From Flavobacteriales bacterium UBA7690 (GTDB taxonomy: Bacteria; Bacteroidota; Bacteroidia; Flavobacteriales_F; PHOS-HE28): DNA of 53,891 nucleotides. Both the position numbers and the translations under genes were made by a program. The notes beneath the pieces are model-generated. The model worked only from the letters and a program-made list of their open reading frames with translations, was not told the origin of the DNA and ran no database searches. The DNA lies in assembly GCA_002482775.1 (NCBI GenBank), contig DLGQ01000069.1:53993-107883 (forward strand). Direction: 5' to 3'. Positions 33,160 through 40,597 of the stretch are shown in pieces (positions within the stretch are counted from its first letter, which is position 1; every line of letters starts with the position of its first letter).

Positions 33160-33804
33160 ATGCGCCGCATCGTTCTCCTCCTCCTCCTTTTTCCGCTCCT
33201 TTCCCACGCGCAGACCACGCGCAATGGCCCGCGTGTGGGTGTTGGCTTGGCAACCATCTCCGCCGGGCAGATCCTGGAATGGAACGGCCTGCCCAAAGTG
33301 GGTCCGCTGGGCGGCTGGGCTTGGGAGATCCCCTGGACGCGCCAGGCTTCGTGGCTCATCGAACCGATGTACATCACCAAGGGAAGCCTGATCCAGAACG
33401 CCCAACAGCGGGTATGGACCAGCACGCGCCTGGGCTACTTGGAACTTCCGGTGGCCATCAAATTCAGTTTGGACACCATGCCGGGTGGCATCTTCCTCAC
33501 CGGATCGGTGATCGGTGGCTATTGGATCAACGGGCGGTCCGTGGTGAAACAGGATGGCAATGTGCTGTTCGACTCCAAATACGTGCTCACCAATACCCGG
33601 AATCGGCAGCAGGTCAGTGTGGGCATCGGTATGGGTTGGGATATGCGGCAGCATGCCTTCGAAGTGCGCGTGCAACAGAGCATCACGCCGTTCAGCACCG
33701 TGATCCGTGGGCAGAACCTGGTGGTGGGCTTGCACTATACCTACTACATCCCGAAAAAGGGCCAGCTCAAGAAGAAGAAAGTGGACGAAGAGGACGAGGG
33801 ATAG
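33160..33804 (+). CDS. Outer-membrane beta-barrel protein (PorT-like size)
   Basis: A 214-residue protein with a signal peptide ('MRRIVLLLLLFPLLSHAQ') followed by alternating strands ('RVGVGLATISAGQILEWNG', 'GYLELPVAIKFSLDTMPGG', 'IFLTGSVIGGYWINGRS', 'NLVVGLHYTYYIPK') and a lysine/glutamate-rich tail. It fits the eight-strand barrel group that includes PorT, but I see nothing specific to PorT. Start at 33160, with a TAACTTCC box upstream. Confidence 0.72.
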   Translation: MRRIVLLLLLFPLLSHAQTTRNGPRVGVGLATISAGQILEWNGLPKVGPLGGWAWEIPWTRQASWLIEPMYITKGSLIQNAQQRVWTSTRLGYLELPVAIKFSLDTMPGGIFLTGSVIGGYWINGRSVVKQDGNVLFDSKYVLTNTRNRQQVSVGIGMGWDMRQHAFEVRVQQSITPFSTVIRGQNLVVGLHYTYYIPKKGQLKKKKVDEEDEG

Positions 33805-33823
33805 GCCTTTCGCGCCCCGCTCC

Positions 33824-33831
33824 TATCTTGC
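33824..33831 (+). promoter_or_regulatory. Possible -7 box TATCTTGC
   Basis: Two mismatches to TAnnTTTG, same shape as the gldF box, 27 bases before the ATG. Confidence 0.3.
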
Positions 33832-33858
33832 CCGCACCGGTACCAAGCCGGGCAGCCC

Positions 33859-34500
33859 ATGGCTTTCTCCACCACCTCTTCCGTTGGTCGTATCCCGTTG
33901 CATCAGCACACCCTGCTGAAGGTCTTCCTCGGCATCTTCTTGCTCGTGTGGGCGTGGACCTTCATCGGCACCACGGACCGCGCCAACTGGATCACGGAGA
34001 ACGTGCTCACCATGGTCTTCATCGGTGGTCTTGCACTTACCTACCGGCGCTTCCAGTTCAGCGACCTCAGCTATACGTTGATGTTCGTGTACATCCTGCT
34101 GCACATCTACGGGGCCATGTACACCTATGCGGAGAATCCGCTGGGCTACTGGCTTCAAGACCTATTCCACGGCGAGCGCAACCACTATGATCGCATCGTC
34201 CACTTCAGCTTCGGGTTGCTCCTCGCCTATCCCATGCGCGACTATTTCAAGAACCACTTCGACTGGCCAAACTGGGTATGCTGGGTGTTACCCGTGGAGA
34301 TCACCCTCAGCTTCAGCGGAGCCTACGAACTGATCGAGTGGGCCGTGGCCGATGTGTTCTTCCCTGCCCAAGGTGCGGCATACCTCGGTTCGCAAGGCGA
34401 TGTGTGGGATGCCCAGAAGGACATGGGACTGGCGCTCAGCGGGGCGATCCTGATCATGGTGGTGGCCAGCACGATGAAGCGCGCTACTGCCAAGGCGTAG
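33859..34500 (+). CDS. DUF2238 (YjdF-like) membrane protein
   Basis: A 213-residue polytopic protein of the YjdF family, recognised by 'VLTMVFIGGLALTYRRFQF', 'GERNHYDRIVHFSFGLLLAY', 'SFSGAYELIEWAVADVFF' and 'GSQGDVWDAQKDMGLALSGA'. Conserved histidines and acidic residues line the membrane region, but the activity is unknown. Its last 17 bases overlap the end of the convergent small membrane gene. Confidence 0.85.
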   Translation: MAFSTTSSVGRIPLHQHTLLKVFLGIFLLVWAWTFIGTTDRANWITENVLTMVFIGGLALTYRRFQFSDLSYTLMFVYILLHIYGAMYTYAENPLGYWLQDLFHGERNHYDRIVHFSFGLLLAYPMRDYFKNHFDWPNWVCWVLPVEITLSFSGAYELIEWAVADVFFPAQGAAYLGSQGDVWDAQKDMGLALSGAILIMVVASTMKRATAKA

Positions 34501-34819
34501 ACGGGTCCACAGGAACTTTCGGAAGTGGCGCATCGGAGCTCCCCCCGCTCAACTTGCGTACGAAAAGGACTACGGGGATCACCAGCGATGCGATCACGGT
34601 GATCCCGAAATACCAGGCCAACATCGTCTTGGATCTCCAGTACGTGATGAGGATCCCGGCGACCAGAGCCAAGATGATGGCGAAAATGATGGCGAGGAAC
34701 ACACGGAGAATGAAGTGCAGGCGGAACAACGGGCGCCGGATGATCGCATAAGCGGGCACCACGGTTGCTCCCCACATCAGCAGGAAGCCGAAGAAGATAA
34801 CGACGATGCCTCCTCCCAT
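34484..34819 (-). CDS. Small membrane protein of unknown function
   Basis: A 111-residue protein with three hydrophobic segments ('IVVIFFGFLLMWGATVVPA', 'FLAIIFAIILALVAGILI', 'WYFGITVIASLVIPVVLF'), ending in a polar, proline-rich tail. I do not recognise the family. The ATG at 34819 lies four bases from the end of the upstream DUF4442 gene, so it is probably co-transcribed. Confidence 0.65.
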   Translation of the reverse strand: MGGGIVVIFFGFLLMWGATVVPAYAIIRRPLFRLHFILRVFLAIIFAIILALVAGILITYWRSKTMLAWYFGITVIASLVIPVVLFVRKLSGGSSDAPLPKVPVDPSTPWQ

Positions 34820-34823
34820 CGTT

Positions 34824-35330
34824 TCACACCTTCGTCCGCACTTTGCTCCACTGCTTCACCTGCCAGGTCACTGTAGCGGTGGCTAGGTGGTTGCCTGCTT
34901 CATCGTGTACTTCAACGGTGCTGCTGTAGTCCACGGAATCCTGCGCGGCAAGGGGCTTGACCACCTGTTCTTCGATCTCTGCCGCAGTAGGAACGCACTT
35001 GGCTATGGCCGGCTGCTTGGCCTGGTAGTGGTAGGCCATGTGCAGGGTGCGCATGATCAACCGGTACTGCTTCGGATCCAACTTCTCCATCACCGATAGG
35101 CCACTGCACATCTCACTAGCTGTAGCAATGGCGCACGCGTGGATCCCCTTGATGTGGTTGCGGTTCGCGCGCCAATACGGGATGCGTACACTGATACCGC
35201 CGGTCGCCAACGGATACACCTTGAATCCATGTGGACCGTTGAACGGGATGGCCCATGGTAACAGGAAATTCAGCCGCCAGCGCCAAGCGGAAGAAGTGCG
35301 GGCTTTGGAGAGCAGTGTTGGGAGGTGCAT
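34824..35330 (-). CDS. DUF4442 hotdog-fold protein
   Basis: A 168-residue protein of the DUF4442 group, related to thioesterases. 'SSAWRWRLNFLLPWAIPF' opens the fold. 'NHIKGIHACAIATASEMCSG' is the usual central helix after the strands, and 'VEVHDEAGNHLATATVTWQV' ends it. An acyl thioesterase activity is plausible but unproven. The ATG at 35330 fits; a longer in-frame start at 35378 would run through the heptad array. Confidence 0.75.
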   Translation of the reverse strand: MHLPTLLSKARTSSAWRWRLNFLLPWAIPFNGPHGFKVYPLATGGISVRIPYWRANRNHIKGIHACAIATASEMCSGLSVMEKLDPKQYRLIMRTLHMAYHYQAKQPAIAKCVPTAAEIEEQVVKPLAAQDSVDYSSTVEVHDEAGNHLATATVTWQVKQWSKVRTKV

Positions 35331-35336
35331 GGCCGA

Positions 35337-35379
35337 ATTGAAGGAAAAAGGATCAAGTAGGAAGAAGAAGGAATGCAAG
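35337..35379 (+). repeat. Heptad array NNNNAAG, four clean units
   Basis: ATTGAAG, GAAAAAG, GATCAAG, TAGGAAG (35337-35364), then irregular GAAG repeats to 35379. Same register and same AAG end as the array at 1572. Confidence 0.6.
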
Positions 35380-35426
35380 AGCCCCGGATCCGTTGCTAGG
35401 TAGACAGGAAACTAAGACCCTCATCA

Positions 35427-35801
35427 TCAATTTCGACGTGTACTGCGTTGCTCAGCCGTTTTCACCGAAGCGGCCATGATCGCGACCAACTCACGTGCCT
35501 CGCTCACCACAGTTGCGATCCAAGGAAGATCCGGATGTAGACCAGCACCATGGATGATCCGCAGTGCCATATGCGACTCGCGCAATTCCCGAAAAACGAT
35601 CTTTATCTTGTTGGAGAAATCGCGGTGTGAAGCACCTCCTTGGCTTTCCGCATAATTCAAGGCCGCCGAGCCACTGGCGCGCAGGAGTTGGTCCGCATAA
35701 TACCTCCCGGCCGGTGTTAATGGCATCTTTTCAGTGACCTTGACCCCATTGATGGCGAACCGCTCTAAGCGTGGCTCCAGATCTTCATAGCTCTTTTCCA
35801 T
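35427..35801 (-). CDS. Four-helix-bundle protein (S23/IVP-type)
   Basis: A 124-residue, mostly helical protein of the group named after the 23S rRNA intervening-sequence protein: 'YYADQLLRASGSAALNYAE', 'KIKIVFRELRESHMALRII' and 'VSEARELVAIMAASVKTAE' are the helices. The family is common in Bacteroidota, often near repeats, and its role is unknown. No rRNA gene lies nearby here. It is flanked on both sides by AAG/CTT heptad stretches. Confidence 0.82.
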   Translation of the reverse strand: MEKSYEDLEPRLERFAINGVKVTEKMPLTPAGRYYADQLLRASGSAALNYAESQGGASHRDFSNKIKIVFRELRESHMALRIIHGAGLHPDLPWIATVVSEARELVAIMAASVKTAEQRSTRRN

Positions 35802-35938
35802 GTGATGTTCTAAGGAAGGGGAATGATCCTCCCGCTCTTTCGACTAGCCTCGCCCAACTGGTCACACGGAATGGATCCAGCCTTTAGCTAGGCCCATTCA
35901 TACAACCAACGTTTCCAAGTTCCGATAAGGCGCATTCT

Positions 35939-35983
35939 CTTTCATCTTCCCTTCTCTTTCCACTTGTTCCTTTTTCCTTGTCT
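35939..35983 (-). repeat. Heptad stretch CTTNNNN (reverse of NNNNAAG)
   Basis: CTT triplets at 35939, 35946, then 35956, 35963, 35970 and 35977, each 7 bases apart within the two runs, in a pyrimidine-rich gap of about 200 bases between the four-helix-bundle gene and the MazG-like gene. On the minus strand it reads NNNNAAG, the same repeat type as at 1572 and 35337. No other gene is visible in this gap. Confidence 0.5.
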
Positions 35984-35997
35984 TTTGTCCGTCCTCT

Positions 35998-36411
35998 TCA
36001 CTTCTCCAGAATGCTCCCGATATCCGGCCTGAAATAGTTCGGCCCTTTCATCACCTTGCCATCATCGCGATAAATGGGTTTGCCATCGGCCCCCAGCTTG
36101 CTCATGTTGCTGCGTTGGATCTCGCGGAAAACTTCATCGATCTTGTGTTCCAGGCCATGTTTCAAAAGCGTACCGCACAGGATATAGAGGATATCGCCCA
36201 AGGCATCGGCCACTTCCACCAGGTCGCCCTTCAGCGCCGCTTCCAGGTATTCCTCGTTCTCCTCGCGGATCAGCTTGTACCGCAGCAGTGCATCGCGGTC
36301 GCCGATGTCGCCTTTAAGAACGGATGAGTTGGCTATTCCGAAGGCATCGTGGAACGCGCGCACATGTTCGGTGGCTTCGTCCAACGTGAGGGCTTTGGTG
36401 GTGGTCTCCAT
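35998..36411 (-). CDS. MazG-like / phosphoribosyl-ATP-pyrophosphohydrolase-fold protein
   Basis: A 137-residue all-alpha NTP pyrophosphohydrolase-fold protein. The metal-binding ExxE...ExxD pattern appears as 'REENEEYLEAALKGDLVEVADALGD' (split across residues 49-73). 'ILYILCGTLLKHGLEHKID' follows. It could clean up non-standard nucleotides. The C-terminus with 'DDGKVMKGPNYFRPDI' is typical of this subgroup. It is not part of a histidine operon, so HisE itself is unlikely. Confidence 0.8.
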   Translation of the reverse strand: METTTKALTLDEATEHVRAFHDAFGIANSSVLKGDIGDRDALLRYKLIREENEEYLEAALKGDLVEVADALGDILYILCGTLLKHGLEHKIDEVFREIQRSNMSKLGADGKPIYRDDGKVMKGPNYFRPDIGSILEK

Positions 36412-36499
36412 GGATCCGAAGGTAGATGTCGCGCGGATCCTTCACACCGATCGACCATCCACGCGGCATCCGTTCCGCTACAAAATACCATTCGGCTCG

Positions 36500-36515
36500 G
36501 TTAACGTTCTTTAAC
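36500..36515. promoter_or_regulatory. Small inverted repeat GTTAA-6-TTAAC before the moxR gene
   Basis: GTTAA (36500-36504) and TTAAC (36511-36515), an AT-rich island in a GC-rich gap, about 30 bases upstream of a CACCTTTG box (36549-36556) and 80 bases before the ATG. A possible operator. Confidence 0.35.
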
Positions 36516-36548
36516 TCCCGGACCGTGGAAGGCCAACACCGGTCCTGA

Positions 36549-36556
36549 CACCTTTG
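36549..36556 (+). promoter_or_regulatory. Probable -7 box CACCTTTG of the moxR/bat operon
   Basis: One mismatch to TAnnTTTG, 38 bases before the moxR ATG. Confidence 0.4.
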
Positions 36557-36594
36557 CGTAGAACCTACGGCCGAAGGCCGAGCATCCCAGAACC

Positions 36595-37623
36595 ATGGAC
36601 AACATCCTTTCCGAAACCCCGCAGGCCGTTACCTCGGATAGCATCCGCGCGCTGAACGAGCGCATCCAACACGCGAGCGCCTTCGTGGACCTGATCGACC
36701 GGGAAATGGGCAAGGTGATCGTGGGCCAGAAAGACATGGTGCAGAAGTTGCTGGTGGCCCTGCTCGCCGATGGCCACATCCTGCTAGAAGGTGTGCCCGG
36801 CTTGGCGAAGACCATGGCCATCAAAGCCCTGTCACAGACCGTGGACGTGGGGTTCAGCCGCATCCAGTTCACCCCGGACCTGCTGCCTGCTGACTTGATC
36901 GGCACCATGATCTACAGCCAGCGCAACGAGGAGTTCACCGTACGCAAGGGGCCGATCTTCAGCAACTTCGTACTGGCGGACGAGATCAACCGCGCGCCGG
37001 CCAAAGTGCAAAGTGCATTGCTCGAAGCCATGCAGGAACGCCAGGTCACCATCGGCTCCAACACCTATCCGTTGCCGCAGCCGTTCTTGGTGATGGCCAC
37101 CATGAACCCGATCGAACAAGAAGGCACCTATCCCCTGCCCGAAGCCCAGACGGATCGTTTCATGTTGAAAGTGGTACTGGATTATCCGAGGAAGGAAGAG
37201 GAGAAACTGATCATCCGCCAGAACGTTCGGCCGGGCGGCAATCCAGAACCGCAGAAAGTGGTGCGGCCGGAAGAGATCCTCAACTCGCGCAAGTTGGTGC
37301 GTGAAGTGTACATGGACGAGAAGATCGAGCAGTACATCGTGGACATCGTGTACGCCACACGGAAACCCGATCAGTACAAGCTCACCGACCTCACCAGCAT
37401 GATCAGCTTCGGTGGAAGCCCGCGTGCCAGCATCAACATGGCGCTCGCCGCGAAAGCCTTCGCCTTCACCAAACGCCGCGGATACGTGATCCCCGAAGAT
37501 GTGCGCGCCGTATGCCCCGATATCCTGCGCCACCGCATCGGCCTTACCTACGAAGCAGAAGCGGAGAACATCACGGTGAACGAGATCATCGATCGCGTGT
37601 TGAACACGGTTGAAGTGCCTTGA
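36595..37623 (+). CDS. MoxR-family AAA+ ATPase
   Basis: A 342-residue chaperone-like ATPase. 'HILLEGVPGLAKTMAIKAL' holds Walker A (66-73), 'FVLADEINRAPAKVQSALLE' is Walker B with the MoxR signature, and 'TMNPIEQEGTYPLPEAQTDRF' is sensor/arginine-finger sequence. MoxR ATPases activate proteins with von Willebrand A (VWA) domains; the BatA and BatB genes downstream are the likely partners. It is the first gene of a nine-gene operon extending to 45589. Confidence 0.93.
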   Translation: MDNILSETPQAVTSDSIRALNERIQHASAFVDLIDREMGKVIVGQKDMVQKLLVALLADGHILLEGVPGLAKTMAIKALSQTVDVGFSRIQFTPDLLPADLIGTMIYSQRNEEFTVRKGPIFSNFVLADEINRAPAKVQSALLEAMQERQVTIGSNTYPLPQPFLVMATMNPIEQEGTYPLPEAQTDRFMLKVVLDYPRKEEEKLIIRQNVRPGGNPEPQKVVRPEEILNSRKLVREVYMDEKIEQYIVDIVYATRKPDQYKLTDLTSMISFGGSPRASINMALAAKAFAFTKRRGYVIPEDVRAVCPDILRHRIGLTYEAEAENITVNEIIDRVLNTVEVP

Positions 37624-37624
37624 G

Positions 37625-37704
37625 CATGTGAACATGTGCCCATGCGACCACGTGCCCATTGGCACCGTCGATCATGTCCACATGCCCTCATGACCGCATG
37701 CCCA
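37625..37704. repeat. Ten-unit octamer array CATGNNNN
   Basis: Ten consecutive 8-base units; units 1-3 and 7-10 begin exactly with CATG, and units 4-6 with CACG, CATT and CCGT. It starts two bases after the moxR stop and ends one base before the DUF58 ATG, where an eleventh unit (GATGAACA) contains the start codon itself. CATG is palindromic, so the period reads on both strands. Confidence 0.8.
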
Positions 37705-37705
37705 G

Positions 37706-38590
37706 ATGAACACTACCCAACATACCAAGGAGCTCCTGAAGAAGGTGCGCTTGATCGAGCTGAAGACACGCGGCTTGAGCGAGCACATCTTTTCCGGTGA
37801 GTACCACAGTGCGTTCAAGGGGCGTGGCATGACCTTCAGCGAGGTGCGCGAATACACGCCCGGCGACGAGGTGCGCACGATCGATTGGAACGTGACGGCT
37901 CGGTTCGGGCATCCGTTCGTGAAGGTCTTCGAAGAGGAACGCGAGCTCACCGTGATGCTCGTGGCCGACGTGAGCGGTTCCGGCGATTTTGGTACAGCTT
38001 CGCAGTTGAAGCGCGAGTTGATCACGGAAGCATGTGCGACCATCGCCTTCAGCGCCATCAAGAACAACGACAAGGTGGGCCTGATCCTCTTCAGCGACAC
38101 GGTGGAGAAATTCATACCGCCGAAGAAAGGCCGCAGCCATATCCTGCGCCTCGTGCGCGAGCTGCTGGAATTCCGCGCGCAGAGCAGGGGAACGGACATC
38201 ACTGCCGCACTGCGCTACCTCAACAGCGTGATCAAGAAGCGGAGCATCGCCTTCCTCTTGAGCGACATGATGGACGAGAACTACGAGCCCGCGCTGAAGA
38301 TCGCCAACCGCAGACATGATCTCGTGGTCTTGCGCACTACCGATCCGCGGGAGAGCGAACTACCCAACGTGGGCTTGGTGCAATTCGTGGATCCGGAGAC
38401 CGGGGATAGCCGCTGGGTGAACACCGGCAGCCGAGCGGTGCGCAATGCGTTCCGTGCATCGGCGCTGAAACACCAGAACCGTACGCGCGAGATCCTGCGC
38501 CGATCGGGCGTGGACCATGCCACCATCTCCACACAGGAGGGATACGTGCGACCACTGATGCAACTCTTGAAACACCGCGAGGTCCGTTGA
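37706..38590 (+). CDS. DUF58 domain protein of the Bat operon
   Basis: A 294-residue soluble protein. 'SGEYHSAFKGRGMTFSEVRE' and 'YTPGDEVRTIDWNVTARFG' are the DUF58 core, with 'VMLVADVSGSGDFGTAS' forming a VWA-like MIDAS site. DUF58 proteins accompany MoxR ATPases everywhere and are probably their substrates. The start immediately follows the octamer array, and the stop overlaps the next start. Confidence 0.92.
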   Translation: MNTTQHTKELLKKVRLIELKTRGLSEHIFSGEYHSAFKGRGMTFSEVREYTPGDEVRTIDWNVTARFGHPFVKVFEEERELTVMLVADVSGSGDFGTASQLKRELITEACATIAFSAIKNNDKVGLILFSDTVEKFIPPKKGRSHILRLVRELLEFRAQSRGTDITAALRYLNSVIKKRSIAFLLSDMMDENYEPALKIANRRHDLVVLRTTDPRESELPNVGLVQFVDPETGDSRWVNTGSRAVRNAFRASALKHQNRTREILRRSGVDHATISTQEGYVRPLMQLLKHREVR

Positions 38591-39522
38591 AGTGGCTGGT
38601 GTACATAGCCATTCTATTCGTGCCCCTGTTCTCCACAGGCCAGAGCGGGAACACCTATGTGGACGTGCGACTGGATACCACGGTGATCAGGATCGGTGAG
38701 CAAGCCCGCCTGCATGTGGAAGTCTCCTACCCGCGTAATGGTACCGTGCAATGGCCAGCAGTGAGCGACACGTTGACCAAGCATGTGGAGGTGGTGAAGG
38801 ACAGCGGCGTGGACACAGCGGACGGCACCAACGGGATGATGCGCCAGGTGCGCTCACTCGCACTTACCTCGTTCGACAGTGGCTTCTGGGCCATCCCGCC
38901 GTTCCAGTTCGTAGTGAACGGAACACCCATCGCCACCGAGGCGCTCTTGTTGGAAGTGCGCACCGTGCCGCTGGACAGTACGCTAGCCCTGCGCGATATC
39001 CACGACATCATTGAACTACCCTTCAGTCTGGCGTATTGGGCAAGGCAGCACGCAGCTTGGATCGCTGGTGGTGTCGCCGTACTTGTTGCCATCATCATCT
39101 TGCTGTACTTCCTGTTACGCAAGAAGAAGTCCACGACCGATCGCTCCGAACCGCGGATCGTCATCCCCTTGCACGAGCGCATCCTAGCCGCCTTGGGTGA
39201 TCTGGAAAAGCAACGCGTGTGGCAACAAGGTGATCACAAAGCCTACCATTCGCGCCTTACGGATCTACTGCGCTCCTACATCGAAGAACGTTTCCGTGTG
39301 CCGGCCATGGAAAGCACCACCGATGAACTGGTGAAGGAACTGCGCATAAGCCCGCTGAACAACGAGCAGCGCACCCATGTGGAGAACATGCTCCGTTTGG
39401 CCGACATGGTGAAATTCGCCAAGGCTGTACCCTCGCCGCAGGAGAACGAACAGATGATGGCCGGGGCTTTACGTTTCGTGCAGGACACCGCCCAACGCCC
39501 CATGGCACCTGACCATGCGTAG
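38587..39522 (+). CDS. BatD-like membrane protein (short)
   Basis: A 311-residue protein with a signal peptide, an immunoglobulin-like exported domain ('IRIGEQARLHVEVSYPRNG', 'FDSGFWAIPPFQFVVNGTP'), one membrane segment ('WIAGGVAVLVAIIILLYFLL', about 156-175) and a cytoplasmic helical tail ('LTDLLRSYIEERFRVPAME'). The design resembles the end of BatD and the DUF4381 group. The start is a TTG overlapping the DUF58 stop (TTGA). It overlaps batA by eight bases. Confidence 0.78.
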   Translation: MKWLVYIAILFVPLFSTGQSGNTYVDVRLDTTVIRIGEQARLHVEVSYPRNGTVQWPAVSDTLTKHVEVVKDSGVDTADGTNGMMRQVRSLALTSFDSGFWAIPPFQFVVNGTPIATEALLLEVRTVPLDSTLALRDIHDIIELPFSLAYWARQHAAWIAGGVAVLVAIIILLYFLLRKKKSTTDRSEPRIVIPLHERILAALGDLEKQRVWQQGDHKAYHSRLTDLLRSYIEERFRVPAMESTTDELVKELRISPLNNEQRTHVENMLRLADMVKFAKAVPSPQENEQMMAGALRFVQDTAQRPMAPDHA

Positions 39523-40597
39523 GAACAAGGACCTCGTGCTCGCGCTACTCTGGTGCGCACTGGCGATCGCCACCGTGGTGCTCGCTCTGGTGTGGACCAT
39601 CAAGCGTTACGATGCCGCAAGCCCGTGGATGTTCTGGTCGCTCTTGATCCTGTTGCCGCTCACGGTGCTGTACATCATGCGCACCGTGCGTCGTGCACCG
39701 ATGGTACGCCTCAGTACCCTGTATGCGGTGGTCAATGGTCCGGTCGACCTGCTGGCATTCTTCCGCCACCTGCCCTTCGCAAGCGGTCTGCTGGGCCTGG
39801 GGCTGCTCATCATCGCATTAGCAAGACCACAGAGCGAGGACAATTGGCAGGATGTGAAACGCGAAGGCATTGACATCGTGATCGCGTTGGACATTTCCGC
39901 CAGCATGCTCGCTCGCGATCTGAAACCCGATCGCTTGGAGGCATCCAAGAACGTGGCGATGGCCTTCATCGATGGTAGACCGAACGACCGTATCGGGCTG
40001 GTGGTCTACGAGGGTGAAGCCTTCACGCAATGCCCCATCACCACGGACCACCGTGTATTGAAAGAGCTCTTTGCCGATGCACGCTCTGGATTGATCGATG
40101 GTGGAACGGCCGTTGGTAGCGGATTGGCGACGGCCCTTAACAGACTGCGAGATAGCGATGCTAAGAGCAAAGTGGTCATCCTCCTTACCGATGGTGTGAG
40201 CAACGCAGGCACCGTACAACCCAACGATGCCGCACAGATCGCAGAGCAATTGGGCGTCCGCGTCTACACCATCGGCGTGGGTACCCGCGGGAAGGCGCTT
40301 TCACCCGTTGCACGTTATGCCACCGGTCAGTACCGGTACGACTATGTGGACGTGGAGATCGACGAGCCCACGATGAAGAACATCGCTGAGCGCACCGGCG
40401 GCAAGTACTTCCGTGCCACGGACGAGAAGAAGTTGAAGGAGATCTACGGCGAGATCGATCGCTTGGAGAAGACACGGATCAAAGTGACGGAACACCGCTC
40501 GAAGCACGAAGAATACCATCCGTTCGTCCTCCTTGGAGGACTTGTCTTGTTGACCGGCCTGCTCCTTGATCGCACCATGTTACGCGCCATGGCATGA
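39515..40597 (+). CDS. batA: BatA, VWA-domain membrane protein
   Basis: A 360-residue protein with membrane segments near 8-28, 38-56 and 90-103, followed by a von Willebrand A domain. The metal-ion-dependent adhesion site is DISAS (126-130), with a downstream threonine in 'LIDGGTAVGSGLATAL' and an aspartate in 'VVILLTDGVSNAG'. A C-terminal membrane segment closes it ('PFVLLGGLVLLTGLLL'). Bat proteins are linked to oxygen and envelope stress tolerance in Bacteroides. It lies between the BatD-like gene and batB with short overlaps. Confidence 0.92.
   Translation: MRRNKDLVLALLWCALAIATVVLALVWTIKRYDAASPWMFWSLLILLPLTVLYIMRTVRRAPMVRLSTLYAVVNGPVDLLAFFRHLPFASGLLGLGLLIIALARPQSEDNWQDVKREGIDIVIALDISASMLARDLKPDRLEASKNVAMAFIDGRPNDRIGLVVYEGEAFTQCPITTDHRVLKELFADARSGLIDGGTAVGSGLATALNRLRDSDAKSKVVILLTDGVSNAGTVQPNDAAQIAEQLGVRVYTIGVGTRGKALSPVARYATGQYRYDYVDVEIDEPTMKNIAERTGGKYFRATDEKKLKEIYGEIDRLEKTRIKVTEHRSKHEEYHPFVLLGGLVLLTGLLLDRTMLRAMA

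Noticed and set aside
35427..35801. An rRNA intervening sequence around the four-helix-bundle gene
   Set aside because: No rRNA sequence lies in the window; the gene is a stand-alone member of the family.
37625..37704. A CRISPR array
   Set aside because: The units are only 8 bases, with no repeat-spacer pattern and no cas genes nearby.
37621..37710. A small peptide gene in the moxR-DUF58 gap
   Set aside because: The gap consists only of the octamer repeat; the several ATG codons are part of the CATG units.
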